Assembly (NCBI GenBank): GCA_963717155.1
Contig: OY970326.1
Coordinates: 2,170,001-2,234,000 of the forward strand
Direction of reading: 5' to 3'
From: G963717155 sp963717155
GTDB lineage: Bacteria; Actinomycetota; Thermoleophilia; Gaiellales; JALYLC01
Length of the DNA: 64,000 nt
In this document: one piece after another, positions 16,384 through 24,994 of the stretch
Numbering within the stretch: position 1 is the stretch's first letter
How the letters are laid out: the number at the start of each line of letters is the position of its first letter
The notes under the pieces: model-generated
What the model was told of the DNA's origin: nothing
Seen by the model: only the letters and a program-made list of their open reading frames with translations
Databases searched by the model: none
Translations under genes and position numbers: made by a program

Positions 16384-17610
16384 TCAGCGCTGCGCGACGA
16401 GCTCGGCGAGAGCACTCGCGAGCACGGCGCACCCGGCCAGGCAGTCGTCCTCGGCAGCGTGCTCGTCCGGGTGGTGCGAGACGCCGGTCGGGTTCCGAAC
16501 GAACAGCATCGCGGCCGGGACGCGGCGCGCGAGCACGCCCGCATCGTGACCGGCGTAGGCCCAGAGCTCCGGTGCAGCGACCCCGAGGCGCGACGCCGCA
16601 CGCGCGAGCACCTCGCGCAGGCCGGGGTCGAACAACGAGCCCTCGTCCGACGACTCGCAGCTCCAGGACACCGTGACGCCGTCGGTGCCGCCGGCGGCCG
16701 CGAACACCCCGTCGCGCACACGCGCGAGGGCGGCTCCGTCGCGTGCGCGAACGTCGAGCGTGAGCAGGGACTCGCCGGGGATCACGTTGCTCGCGCCGGG
16801 ATGAGCCTCGACGCGACCGACCGTGGCGACTGCCCCGGTCTCGGCACGTGCGAGCGCTTCCGCGGCGATGATCGTCCTCGCCGCGGCGACGAGCGCATCG
16901 CGTCGTCCCGCCATCGGCGTCGTCCCCGCATGGTTCGCCGATCCCTCGAACGTCGCGCGCCAGCGCTCGCGCGGCGCGAGCCCGCTCGCGACGCCCAGGG
17001 CAGCGGGCACGTCGACGAGCGCGACGCCCTGCTCGATGTGGACCTCGAGCCACAGGCCGACCCGCTCGAGCCACGCCGGCGCCGCCGCGAGCGACTCGCG
17101 CGTGACCCCGCGGGCGTCGGCAAGCTCGCGCAGCGTGAGCCCGTCGCGATCGACCCGCGCGAGCAGGGCGTCGATCGCGAGCTCGCCGCACAGCATGCGG
17201 CTGCCGAAGATCGCGGCGTCGAAGCGGGGCCCCTCCTCGTCGACCATGCAGCCGACAGCGAGCGGGCGCCGCGGGCCGGGAGCGGCGCGCCGCACCGCCT
17301 CGACCGCAACGAGCGCGGCCACGACGCCCAGCGCGCCGTCGAACGCTCCGCCATCGAGCACCGTGTCTACGTGTGATCCGGCACACACCAGGGGCTCAGC
17401 CCCGGCATCCGGCTCGATCGCCCAGAGGTTCCCGGCGCCGTCCTGCTCGACCTCGAGCCCGAGCGAGGACGCGCTGGCGAGGAACCACGAGCGGGCGTCG
17501 TCCTCGAGCGGCCCCCACGCCAGGCGGTTCCAACCCGAGGGCCCGGCGCCGATCGCGGCGAGCTCCGCGAACAGGCGGCGGTAGAGCGCAGGATCGATCG
17601 TCGGGGTCAC
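16384..17610 (-). CDS. M20-type amidohydrolase (allantoate amidohydrolase / N-carbamoyl amino acid hydrolase family)
   Basis: 408 residues of the M20 amidase group that cleaves linear amides of ureido or carbamoyl amino acids. Metal-site motifs are CAGSHVDTVLDGGAFDGALG (His and Asp ligands) and MVDEEGPRFD (catalytic Glu pair), with the dimerisation-domain His in HIEQG and the C-terminal GHDAG. That combination is shared by allantoate amidohydrolases, L-carbamoylases and beta-ureidopropionases; the substrate is not decidable here. The start overlaps the stop of the upstream M24 gene by four bases, so they form an operon. A combined role in peptide or amide nitrogen salvage is likely. Confidence 0.9.
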   Translation of the reverse strand: MTPTIDPALYRRLFAELAAIGAGPSGWNRLAWGPLEDDARSWFLASASSLGLEVEQDGAGNLWAIEPDAGAEPLVCAGSHVDTVLDGGAFDGALGVVAALVAVEAVRRAAPGPRRPLAVGCMVDEEGPRFDAAIFGSRMLCGELAIDALLARVDRDGLTLRELADARGVTRESLAAAPAWLERVGLWLEVHIEQGVALVDVPAALGVASGLAPRERWRATFEGSANHAGTTPMAGRRDALVAAARTIIAAEALARAETGAVATVGRVEAHPGASNVIPGESLLTLDVRARDGAALARVRDGVFAAAGGTDGVTVSWSCESSDEGSLFDPGLREVLARAASRLGVAAPELWAYAGHDAGVLARRVPAAMLFVRNPTGVSHHPDEHAAEDDCLAGCAVLASALAELVAQR

Positions 17611-18821
17611 GCCTCGACCAGCACGGCCAGGTCGTCGTCGGCGGGCGTCAGGCGCTCGGGTCCGCCGGCCCCGACGACGTAGCTGTTCTCGATCCCGACG
17701 GCGCCGAGGCCCGGGAAGACGAGCTTCGGCTCCACCGCGACGACCGCTCCCTCGACGAGCAGGGTCTCGACGCCGCGCGCCAGCGCCGGCGGCTCGTTGA
17801 GCTCGAGGCCGATCGCGTGGCCGACGAACTGCACGCGCGCCGATCCGAAGCCCATGTAGTGATCTTCCAGACCGGCCCGTGCCGCCACCTCGAGTCCACG
17901 GGCGTAGACGGCGGACGCCGGAGTCCCGGGCACGAGGAGCTCCTCGCAGGCCCGCATGATCGCGCGACAGGTCTCGTGCGCGGCGGCGAGCCGAGGGTCA
18001 GGCTCGCCGAGGAACACCGTGCGCGTCTGGTCCGAGACGTAGCCGCCCGCGAGCCCGCTGACGTCGACGACGACCGCATCGCCGGACGCGAGCGGACGCC
18101 TCGACGGCCCGCTCCCCTGCGCCGGCGAGAGGCCGGTTCCCGAGAGCGGCGTGTCGCGGGGGCCGGGCACGGCGGCGGACGGCCCGCCCAGCACCTGCCC
18201 GAACCAGAACTCCCCGTTCAGGCCGCGAAACCGGATCGTCCCCTCGTGTCCATGGGCACGCATCACCGAGGCGAGGTCGGAGAGCACGTCCGCCTCGGCA
18301 CGTCCCACGCGCACGAGGCCGGGTAGCGCCTCCAGCGCAGCTGCACCCTGGGCGCACGCCGCGCGCACCCGATCGAGCTCCCACGGGCTCTTCGCGGCGC
18401 GCGCCGCCCAGACCGCAGGCATGGCGTCTCCGAGACGGCGATCGGGTAGCAGGGCCGCGTATCGCAGGTACATGGCGGCCGGGAGCACGTCGAGCTCCAG
18501 GCCGATCGCCGAGCCAGGGCCGAGGCCGAGGCGCGCGAGCGCCGGCTCGAGCCCGCGCAGGCTCGTCAGCGGCTCGACATCGTCGAGCGGGCTCTCGCTG
18601 CGGGCACGTTCGAGATCGCGCCGGACGAGCAGGAGCGGGTCGCCGGCAACGGGGACGATCAGCTGCGCGTTCTGCGCCGTGCCGGCCAGGTGGTAGAGGT
18701 CGGCCGACTCGACGAGCAGCGCCGCGTCGAGGCCCGCAGCCTCGAGACCGGCCCGGAGTCGCGCGAGACGAGGCTCGAGCTCCGTGCGAGACGGGGTCTC
18801 CAGGATGGCATCGGCGGGCAC
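17607..18821 (-). CDS. M24-family metallopeptidase (Xaa-Pro aminopeptidase/creatinase-like)
   Basis: 404 residues with the two-domain creatinase/prolidase design. The N-terminal half (LARLRAGLEAAGLDAALLVES) is the non-catalytic creatinase-like domain. The C-terminal pita-bread domain has VVVDVSGLAGGYVSDQTRT (two metal-binding Asp), GHAIGLELNEPP (metal-binding His and substrate-binding region) and VEPKLVFPG and GIENSYVV (metal-binding Glu). It likely removes residues before proline or cleaves a related amide. The GTG at 18821 is the first start in frame. It is divergent from an amidohydrolase gene with only about 28 bases between them. Confidence 0.9.
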   Translation of the reverse strand: MPADAILETPSRTELEPRLARLRAGLEAAGLDAALLVESADLYHLAGTAQNAQLIVPVAGDPLLLVRRDLERARSESPLDDVEPLTSLRGLEPALARLGLGPGSAIGLELDVLPAAMYLRYAALLPDRRLGDAMPAVWAARAAKSPWELDRVRAACAQGAAALEALPGLVRVGRAEADVLSDLASVMRAHGHEGTIRFRGLNGEFWFGQVLGGPSAAVPGPRDTPLSGTGLSPAQGSGPSRRPLASGDAVVVDVSGLAGGYVSDQTRTVFLGEPDPRLAAAHETCRAIMRACEELLVPGTPASAVYARGLEVAARAGLEDHYMGFGSARVQFVGHAIGLELNEPPALARGVETLLVEGAVVAVEPKLVFPGLGAVGIENSYVVGAGGPERLTPADDDLAVLVEA

Positions 18822-18849
18822 GGACCTCGATCGTAGCTACCCTCCGGCG

Positions 18850-20295
18850 GTGATCCTCGAGGGCGGTACCGTGCTCACAGGCGACCCACGCTTGCCTAAG
18901 GCACGCGCAATCGCTGTTGCAGGCGGACGCATCGCCGGAGGCGTCGACGTCCGGGAGGGCGACCGCTCCGCGGTCTCACCCGAGCGGGTCGATCTCGATG
19001 GCCGTTGCGTCACGCCGGGATTCAGCGACGCGCACGTGCACTTCCTCGAGTGGGCGCTTGCGCGCGAGCAGTCCGACCTCTCGGACGCAGCGACGCCGCA
19101 GGACGTGTTCGCCGTGCTACGCGAGGCGCGGGCGGGTGACGGCTGGGTGCTCGCCCACTCGCTTCGCGACGGTCTCGCGCAGGCGATCGAGCCTGCCGAG
19201 CTCGAGGACGCGTGCAGCGGCCGGGCGTGCGTCGTCGCGACCCACGACCGCCACACGGTCCTGGCCTCGGCGGCCACGGGCGAGCCTGCGGGACTCCTGC
19301 GCGAGCACGAGGCGTGGCAGCGCTGGGAGGCAGCACCGCCTCCTCCCGAGATCGAGCTCGACGCGGCCATCCGCGCGGGCGTGCGCGAGGCTCAGCGACG
19401 GGGCGTGACCGGCATCCACGACTTCCAGCGCGCAGGCGGCCTTGCCGCCTGGCAACGCATCGCTGCCAACGGCGTCCTCTCCTTCCGGGTCTGGGCATCG
19501 CTCCCCGCCGAGCGCCTGGACGAGGTGCTCGACCTGGGACTGCGCAGCGGCCTCGGGGACGAGTGGCTCAGGATCGGCCCGATCAAGGCGTTCGCCGACG
19601 GCACGCTCGGCTCGCGCACCGCCTCCATGCTCGAGCCGTACGACGACGGCGGCGAGGGATTGCGTCTGATCGAGCCCGCCGAGCTGCGCGAGCTCGTCGC
19701 GCGCGCGAGCCGCGGTGGGCTCGACGTGGCGGTGCATGCGATCGGCGACCGGGCCACGCGCGACGTGCTGGACGCGCTCGAGGCGACCCGGGAGATCTGG
19801 GAGCCGGCGGGTCTGCGACCTCGCGTCGAGCACGCGCAGCTCGTGCACCCCGACGATCTCCACCGCTTCGCCGAGCTCGGCATCACGGCCTCCATGCAGC
19901 CGTCCCACCGCACGGCGGATCTCGCGGAGGCGCGCCGCGCGTGGGGCTCGGAGCGGCTCGCCGGCGGCTACGCCTTCGCCGCACTGCACGAGGACGGCGC
20001 TCCGCTGTGCTTCGGCTCGGACGCGCCGATCGAGGAGCTCGTACCTCTCGCAGGCGTGCGCTCGGCGGTCGAGGGCGGGCTCCCAGTCGAGGCGGCTCTC
20101 GACGCGTTCTGGTCGGGCGCTGCGCGCGCCAGGCACGCCGAGCGCACCCTCGGCCGGCTGGTGCCGGGCGCCGCCGCCGATCTCGTCGTGCTCGACCGCG
20201 ACCCGACGTCCTGCCCGGTCGAGGAGCTCGACCGCATCGAGGTCGTCGCGACGATGGTCGGCGGGCGCTGGGTGCACGGAGCGCCTCCGTGGTGA
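18850..20295 (+). CDS. Amidohydrolase of the YtcJ/NfdA type
   Basis: About 481 residues of the metal-dependent amidohydrolase superfamily, subgroup 3. Visible are the HVH metal pair in PGFSDAHVHFLEWA, IKAFADGTLGSRTA with the bridging lysine, VAVHAIGDRA, RVEHAQLVHP and the catalytic Asp in CFGSDAP. The substrate is unknown; relatives hydrolyse formamides and other small amides or esters. A GTG at 18850 gives the expected VILEGGTVLTGD opening; upstream starts would read into the divergent M24 gene. The stop overlaps the next gene by four bases, so this opens a three-gene operon with the dehydrogenase and cupin genes. Confidence 0.88.
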   Translation: MILEGGTVLTGDPRLPKARAIAVAGGRIAGGVDVREGDRSAVSPERVDLDGRCVTPGFSDAHVHFLEWALAREQSDLSDAATPQDVFAVLREARAGDGWVLAHSLRDGLAQAIEPAELEDACSGRACVVATHDRHTVLASAATGEPAGLLREHEAWQRWEAAPPPPEIELDAAIRAGVREAQRRGVTGIHDFQRAGGLAAWQRIAANGVLSFRVWASLPAERLDEVLDLGLRSGLGDEWLRIGPIKAFADGTLGSRTASMLEPYDDGGEGLRLIEPAELRELVARASRGGLDVAVHAIGDRATRDVLDALEATREIWEPAGLRPRVEHAQLVHPDDLHRFAELGITASMQPSHRTADLAEARRAWGSERLAGGYAFAALHEDGAPLCFGSDAPIEELVPLAGVRSAVEGGLPVEAALDAFWSGAARARHAERTLGRLVPGAAADLVVLDRDPTSCPVEELDRIEVVATMVGGRWVHGAPPW

Positions 20296-21260
20296 AGATC
20301 GTCGTCACGCGCGCGCTTCCGGAGATCGCGCTCGAGCGGCTTCGCGCACACGGCGAGGTGTGGGCGAGCACGTATCCGCGGCCGCTGACGGTGCAGGAGC
20401 TGCACGAGGCCGCCGCCGGCGCGTCGGCGCTGTTGACGATGCCGTCCGACCGGGTCGACGCGGCACTGCTCGCCGCGACCGGGCCCCAGCTGAAGGTGGT
20501 CGCGAACTTCGCCGTTGGCTACGACAACATCGATCTCGCGGCCTGCCGCGCAGCGGGGGTCGTCGCGACGAACACGCCCGACACGCTCGTGGAGACGACT
20601 GCCGACCTTGCGTTCGCCCTGATGCTCGCAACGCCGAGGCGCATCGTCGAGGGCGACCGGCTGATCCGCGCGGGGCGGCCCTGGTCGTGGAGCTGGGACT
20701 TCATGCTCGGCCGCGATGTCTGGGGGTCCACGCTCGGGCTGATCGGGCTCGGCGCGATCGCGCAGGCGGTCGTCCGCCGCGCGAAGGGCTTCTCGATGGA
20801 CGTGGTGTACTCGAAGCCGGAACGCGCCGACCCCGCCGTCGAGCGCGAGCTCGGCGTGCGCTACCTCCCGTTCGACGAGCTGCTCGCGTCCTCGGACATC
20901 GTGAGCCTGCACTGCCCCCTGACCGACGCCACGCGCCACCTGATCAATGCCGCTGCGCTCACGAAGATGCGATCCACCGCGTTCCTGATCAACACGGCGC
21001 GCGGGGCCATCGTCGACGAGGCCGCCCTCGTGCGTGCGCTCGATCGCGGCGACATCGCGGGCGCGGGCCTCGACGTCTTCGAGCGCGAGCCGGTCGTCCA
21101 CCCCGGGCTCAAACAGCGCGCGAACGTCGTGCTGGTGCCCCACCTGGGCTCGGCGACGATCGACACGCGCGAGCGCATGGCACTGCGCGCCGTCGCGAAC
21201 ATCGAGGCGGCCCTCACCGGCAAGCCGGCGCCGGACGACCTGACGCGAGCCGAGTCCTAG
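20292..21260 (+). CDS. D-2-hydroxyacid dehydrogenase (glyoxylate/hydroxypyruvate reductase-like)
   Basis: 322 residues. The NAD-binding motif GLIGLGAIAQAVVRRAKGF and the catalytic triad of the family are present: Arg in NTARGAIVDE, Glu in FEREPVVHPG and His in VPHLGSATIDTRERM. The NFAVGYDNID segment and overall length fit glyoxylate reductases of the GyaR group, which reduce glyoxylate or hydroxypyruvate with NAD(P)H. Start is the GTG overlapping the amidohydrolase stop; a GTG one codon earlier is equally possible. Coexpression with an amidohydrolase suggests that a two- or three-carbon oxoacid is released there, but this is inference. Confidence 0.92.
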   Translation: MKIVVTRALPEIALERLRAHGEVWASTYPRPLTVQELHEAAAGASALLTMPSDRVDAALLAATGPQLKVVANFAVGYDNIDLAACRAAGVVATNTPDTLVETTADLAFALMLATPRRIVEGDRLIRAGRPWSWSWDFMLGRDVWGSTLGLIGLGAIAQAVVRRAKGFSMDVVYSKPERADPAVERELGVRYLPFDELLASSDIVSLHCPLTDATRHLINAAALTKMRSTAFLINTARGAIVDEAALVRALDRGDIAGAGLDVFEREPVVHPGLKQRANVVLVPHLGSATIDTRERMALRAVANIEAALTGKPAPDDLTRAES

Positions 21261-21269
21261 CATCGCGCC

Positions 21270-21833
21270 GTGGTACCGGAAGCCAGGCTGCAGCGGGAGG
21301 AGGCCGGCCTCGTGCCCGCGAGCGCCGGCTGGTTCGTGCTGAATGCGCGGGAGGGACGCTGGTTTCACAAACCGGGCCGCGGCGACAGCATCCCGCTCAC
21401 GGGCTGCGACGAGTACGAGGCCGAGACGTACTTCCCGATGCTGGGCATGTCGATCCAGGTGTTGTCACCCGACGAGCCGAACGGGACGTATCACTGGGAG
21501 ACCGAGCAGGAGGACTTTCTCGTGCTCTCGGGCCAGGCGCTCCTGATCGTCGAGGGGCAGGAGCGGCCGTTGAAGCAGTGGGACTTCGTGCACTGCCCGC
21601 CCGAGACGCGCCACGTGCTCGTCGGCGCGGGAGACGGCCCGTGCGTGATCCTCGCAGCGTCGTCGCGGCAGTTCCAGGAACGCGGGCCGTGGGGCTTCTA
21701 CTCGGTCGACGAGACGGCCGCTCGCTACAACGCATCGTCGCCCGAGGAGACCCAGGACGGCGACGTCGCCTATGCGCGATTCCCGCCGGAGCAGGAGACG
21801 CGCTACCCCGGTGGCCTCCTTCCCGGTGACTGA
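21270..21833 (+). CDS. Cupin-domain protein
   Basis: 187 residues with one cupin fold: NGTYHWETEQEDFLVLSG corresponds to motif 1 and the HCPPETRHVL stretch to motif 2, supplying His and Glu metal ligands. The HxE-type spacing is altered (HWETEQED), so metal binding is probable but not certain. The C-terminal part (GFYSVDETAARYNASS) is conserved-looking and outside the cupin. It starts nine bases after the dehydrogenase gene and is probably cotranscribed. The reaction, if any, is unknown. Its 3' end overlaps the convergent MFS gene by 31 bases. Confidence 0.82.
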   Translation: MVPEARLQREEAGLVPASAGWFVLNAREGRWFHKPGRGDSIPLTGCDEYEAETYFPMLGMSIQVLSPDEPNGTYHWETEQEDFLVLSGQALLIVEGQERPLKQWDFVHCPPETRHVLVGAGDGPCVILAASSRQFQERGPWGFYSVDETAARYNASSPEETQDGDVAYARFPPEQETRYPGGLLPGD

Positions 21834-23218
21834 CCACCGTCGTCGGATCTCGATGCGTAGGCGGCCGGGCGGGCCCTGAGCCAGGCGACCGCCGGGACGG
21901 CGATGAGCGAGCCGAAGCCGAGCACCAGATAGGCGCCGCTGGCCGCGTGGTGGAGGTCGGCGAGGGGCGCGGCTCCGTGCTCGGCCGCATCCAACGTCGC
22001 TGACGAGGAGAGATGCAGCAGGAGCGCGCCGCCGACGGCGATGCCGATCGACGCGCCGACGTTGCGTGCGACCGGCGGAGCCGCGGTCTCGCGGCCCTCG
22101 GCGCCCGGCTCGTCGCCGAGCACCGCGACGAACAGGGCCGGGCTCGCGAGGCCCATGCCGAGGCCGGCCACCGTGTACCCGATCGCGACCGGCCAGCCAC
22201 TCGCGAGCGCCAGCGCGGAGCCCATGCCGCCGATCGCCACGAGCGTGGCGCCGAGCCCGATCTGGACGCGAGGAGCGAATCCGAAGCGTGCCGCGAGCAT
22301 GGATCCGGCCGTCCAGGCGAGCGACGCGCTGACCAGCGGCATGGAGGCCCAGAACACCGACCAGCCGATGCCCGACTGCAGATCGAGTGGGAGGAACGCC
22401 TCCATGCCGAGGAACGTGAACCCGTTCGCGAGCGCGATCACGCAGGTCGCCCGCCCCCACGGCGTCCGCGGCACGACCGGCAGGTGGGACCGCCACTCGC
22501 TGACGATGAACGCGAGCCCGGCCGGTATCGCCAGGAGGGGTCGCGTGAGCAGCGCAAGCACCGTGAGGCCGATCAGGGCCGGGCCGACCAGCGCGACGGG
22601 CGTGTTGAGGGAGTCCGGTGGGCGGCGACCGCGAAGCCCCAGGTATCCGAGCACGAGCATCAGTACGAGGATGGGCAGGTTGACCCAGAACACGTACCGC
22701 CAGCCGAGCGTCCCGGTCAGCAGCGACCCGAGCGGCGGCCCGATCAGCGCGGAGATGCCCCAGACGGCCGAGTTGAGCCCGAACGCGTGGGGCTGCAGGC
22801 GCGAGGGGATGTAGAGCGTGAAGATCACCGGCGGAACCGACAACAGCAAGCCGCCCCCGAAGCCCTGCACGAGCCGCGCGACCGCGATCATGGTCAGCGA
22901 CGTCGCCGAGCCGCCGATCGCCGTTCCGACGGCGAACGACGCCGAGCCGACGAGCAGCGTGCGCCACGGACCCGCGCGGTCGGAGAGCGCTCCGCCGATC
23001 GGCTGCCCCGTCACCTGGGCCACGGCGTACGCGGCGGCGGCGAATGCGTAGCCGCCGATGCCGCCCAGGTCCCGCGCCGCGCTCGGCAGCGCGGTGATCA
23101 CGATCAGGAGATCGAACGACGCGAGGAAGCTCGCACCGAGTCCGCCGAGCACGAGCGCCCGCAGGTCGGGCTGCAGGAGCGCACGGTAGGACGGGCGGAG
23201 GGCCGCCTCCCCCGCCAC
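21803..23218 (-). CDS. MFS drug/metabolite exporter (DHA2-like)
   Basis: 471 residues with about 14 membrane helices. The loop between helices 2 and 3 reads GGALSDRAGPWRTLLVG, a good MFS motif A, and RLVQGFGGGLLLSVPPVIF resembles the antiporter motif C region of DHA2 exporters. GFTFLGMEAFLPLDLQ and the late helices fit a 14-helix protein. It would export drugs or metabolites in exchange for protons; the substrate is unknown. The GTG at 23218 shares a base with the stop of the upstream gene (TAGTG); the longer frame upstream is a shadow of that gene. Confidence 0.88.
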   Translation of the reverse strand: MAGEAALRPSYRALLQPDLRALVLGGLGASFLASFDLLIVITALPSAARDLGGIGGYAFAAAAYAVAQVTGQPIGGALSDRAGPWRTLLVGSASFAVGTAIGGSATSLTMIAVARLVQGFGGGLLLSVPPVIFTLYIPSRLQPHAFGLNSAVWGISALIGPPLGSLLTGTLGWRYVFWVNLPILVLMLVLGYLGLRGRRPPDSLNTPVALVGPALIGLTVLALLTRPLLAIPAGLAFIVSEWRSHLPVVPRTPWGRATCVIALANGFTFLGMEAFLPLDLQSGIGWSVFWASMPLVSASLAWTAGSMLAARFGFAPRVQIGLGATLVAIGGMGSALALASGWPVAIGYTVAGLGMGLASPALFVAVLGDEPGAEGRETAAPPVARNVGASIGIAVGGALLLHLSSSATLDAAEHGAAPLADLHHAASGAYLVLGFGSLIAVPAVAWLRARPAAYASRSDDGGQSPGRRPPG

Positions 23219-23718
23219 TACCCGTCGAGCTCGGCTGCGTCCTCGAGCGACACGACGACGCCCGTCTGCGGCCGCACGACCAACCACGAGGACTCGTGGT
23301 CACCCGGGACCTGGTAGCGGAAGCGCGCTCCGCCGAGCCAGGTGTAGCGCACGTCCACGTGGCGGCTGGAGCCGTCGAGACCGACGCGGAGCACGGCGAC
23401 CTCGCGCTTGCCGCCGGGCACGAGGCCCGCGGCGACGAGACGCCTGACGGTCACGCCGTACATCGCCGGAACACCCTCGATCTCGAGCTCGACGCCATCC
23501 TCGTGCGCGACGCTGCGCATGCTGCCGTTGACGTCGAGATCGAACGCGCGCCACGCCAGCGCGCCGTCGAGGAACACCTCGCCCGCAAGCGTCCGCACCG
23601 GACTCGGCATGCCGAGCTCGGCCGAGAACGACAGCACCGTGCCGCCATCGTCGTTGCGCTCCTCGCTGTGAGCGCTCCCGTTCGGGCGGCCTTCAGCGAG
23701 CATCCGGTAGGCGGTCAC
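23218..23718 (-). CDS. Conserved-looking protein of unknown function
   Basis: About 166 residues, predicted mainly beta, with no signal peptide or membrane segment. A GTG at 23718 is proposed; an ATG five codons later (23703) is also possible, and the frame further upstream overlaps the sigma-factor gene. The C-terminal half (RHVDVRYTWLGGARFRYQV to SSWLVVRPQTG) looks like a compact sandwich domain. It lies between the sigma factor gene and the MFS gene on the same strand, touching the latter, so it may be coexpressed with the exporter. I do not recognise a family. Confidence 0.7.
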   Translation of the reverse strand: MTAYRMLAEGRPNGSAHSEERNDDGGTVLSFSAELGMPSPVRTLAGEVFLDGALAWRAFDLDVNGSMRSVAHEDGVELEIEGVPAMYGVTVRRLVAAGLVPGGKREVAVLRVGLDGSSRHVDVRYTWLGGARFRYQVPGDHESSWLVVRPQTGVVVSLEDAAELDG

Positions 23719-23770
23719 GAGGGCAGAGCGTAGTGCAGCCCCGCCCGCGAGGCCGCCGGCGGCGCGCTGG

Positions 23771-24826
23771 CTAGGCGACGTCGCGGAGCTTCTGGGCCTC
23801 CGCGAGGGCCTGGAGCTTGCGCAGGCTCTGGGTCTCGATCTGGCGGATGCGCTCACGCGTGACGCGGAACGCGCGACCGACCTCGTCGAGCGTGCGCGGC
23901 GCTTGCCCGTCGAGCCCGTAGCGCAGCTCGAGCACCCTCCGCTCCCGGTAGCTCAGGGTCGACAGGACCCGACGGAGCGTCTCGATCCTGATGGTGTTCG
24001 CCGCGATCTCCTCCGGCGACTCCTGCGACGGATCGGAGAGCAGCGCGCCGAACTCGGAGTCGTCCTCTGCGCCGACGGGCCGCTCGAGCGAGATCGGCGT
24101 CTGCGCTGCCCGGCGGATCTGGTCGACCTCGTCCAGCGGCAGGTCGAGCGCCTCGGCGATCTCGGCCGAGCTCGGATCGCGGCCGAGCTTCGCGTTCAGT
24201 GCGCGCTCGGTGCGGACGATGCGGTTCAGCTTCTCCACGACGTGGACGGGCATGCGGATCGTCCGCCCCTTGTCGGCGAGCGCACGCGCGACGGCCTGGC
24301 GGATCCACCACGTCGCGTACGTCGAGAACTTGTAGCCGCGGCGATGGTCGAACTTCTCGGCGGCGCGCACCAGGCCGATCGTCCCCTCCTGGATCAGGTC
24401 GAGGAACGGCAGCCCCTGGTTGCGGTAGTTCTTGGCGATCGACACGACGAGGCGCAGGTTCGCCTCCACCATGTGCTGTTTCGCGCTGTGGTCGCCGCGC
24501 TCGATCCGCTTGGCGAGCTCGACCTCCTGCGCTGCGGTCAGCAGCTTGACGCGACCGATCTCGCGCAGGAACAGCGCGAGCGAGTCGATCGAGGTGTCGC
24601 GCTCGTCGATCGCCAGCGACACGTCCGCCTGGGCAGCCTCGGCCTCGTCGACGAGCTCGACGTGCGCGTCCTCGAGCGCGCTGAGGACCTCGTCGATCTG
24701 GGACGCCTCCAGGTCGAGCTCATCGAGCGCAGCCGCGACCTGCTCGTGGGTCACGAAGCCGGCAGCGACCCCTCGCTCGATCAGCACGCGAGCTTCGTCG
24801 AGCACGAGCACGGAGCTTTGGGCCAT
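23771..24826 (-). CDS. rpoD: Primary RNA polymerase sigma factor (sigma-70 family)
   Basis: 351 residues with all regions of a primary sigma factor. A short region 1.1-like part (LIERGVAAGFVTHEQVAAALDEL) is followed by region 1.2 (DSLALFLREIGRVKLLTAAQEVELAKRIE). Region 2 has NLRLVVSIAKNY, FLDLIQEGTIGLVRAAEKFD and RRGYKFSTYATWWIRQAV; region 3 has IRMPVHVVEKLNRI; the helix-turn-helix of region 4 is TLDEVGRAFRVTRERIRQIE. These are the -10 and -35 recognition elements of housekeeping sigma factors. The ATG at 24826 is the accepted start; it overlaps the stop of a possible leader ORF. The region 1.1 acidic stretch is shorter than in most actinobacterial SigA proteins. Confidence 0.95.
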   Translation of the reverse strand: MAQSSVLVLDEARVLIERGVAAGFVTHEQVAAALDELDLEASQIDEVLSALEDAHVELVDEAEAAQADVSLAIDERDTSIDSLALFLREIGRVKLLTAAQEVELAKRIERGDHSAKQHMVEANLRLVVSIAKNYRNQGLPFLDLIQEGTIGLVRAAEKFDHRRGYKFSTYATWWIRQAVARALADKGRTIRMPVHVVEKLNRIVRTERALNAKLGRDPSSAEIAEALDLPLDEVDQIRRAAQTPISLERPVGAEDDSEFGALLSDPSQESPEEIAANTIRIETLRRVLSTLSYRERRVLELRYGLDGQAPRTLDEVGRAFRVTRERIRQIETQSLRKLQALAEAQKLRDVA

Positions 24827-24852
24827 CACACCTTGCTTCCGCTCGCGTCCAT
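24826..24852 (-). CDS. Possible eight-codon leader peptide before the sigma-factor gene
   Basis: An ATG at 24850-24852 follows the strong ribosome-binding site AAGGAGGGG by about eight bases and reads MDASGSKV, then TGA. That stop shares its last base with the rpoD start (TGATG). The leader is out of frame with rpoD. The rpoD ATG has its own weaker AAGG four bases upstream, inside the leader. The best ribosome-binding site of the transcript therefore serves the leader, and rpoD translation may depend on coupling. This is seen in sequence only. Confidence 0.45.
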   Translation of the reverse strand: MDASGSKV

Positions 24853-24994
24853 CCGAGAGACCCCTCCTTCGGCCGCCGAAAAACCACACCTCCGGTGGCG
24901 GTATTCGACAGTTTAGACCCGCTTCCTCACAGACTGCTCGATCTCGAGCAATCGTGGCACCCCGAAAGGATGATCTTGCAATGGCTACCCCGCG
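24853..24994. promoter_or_regulatory. Upstream region of the sigma-factor gene
   Basis: 142 bases between the end of the TPR gene (24995) and the leader ORF. It is locally AT-richer (TTTAGACC and GTATTCGACA near 24901-24918) than the genes around it and most likely holds the rpoD promoter, but no -35/-10 pair stands out. On the transcript strand a run of five T at 24879-24884 precedes the TTCGG-CGG-CCGAA repeat that abuts the leader ribosome-binding site, which might partly hide that site. Confidence 0.35.

Noticed and set aside
24878..24905. Terminator-like hairpin with a T run before the sigma-factor gene
   Set aside because: The stem pairs for only four bases (CACC with GGTG) before mismatches; too weak to call a terminator.
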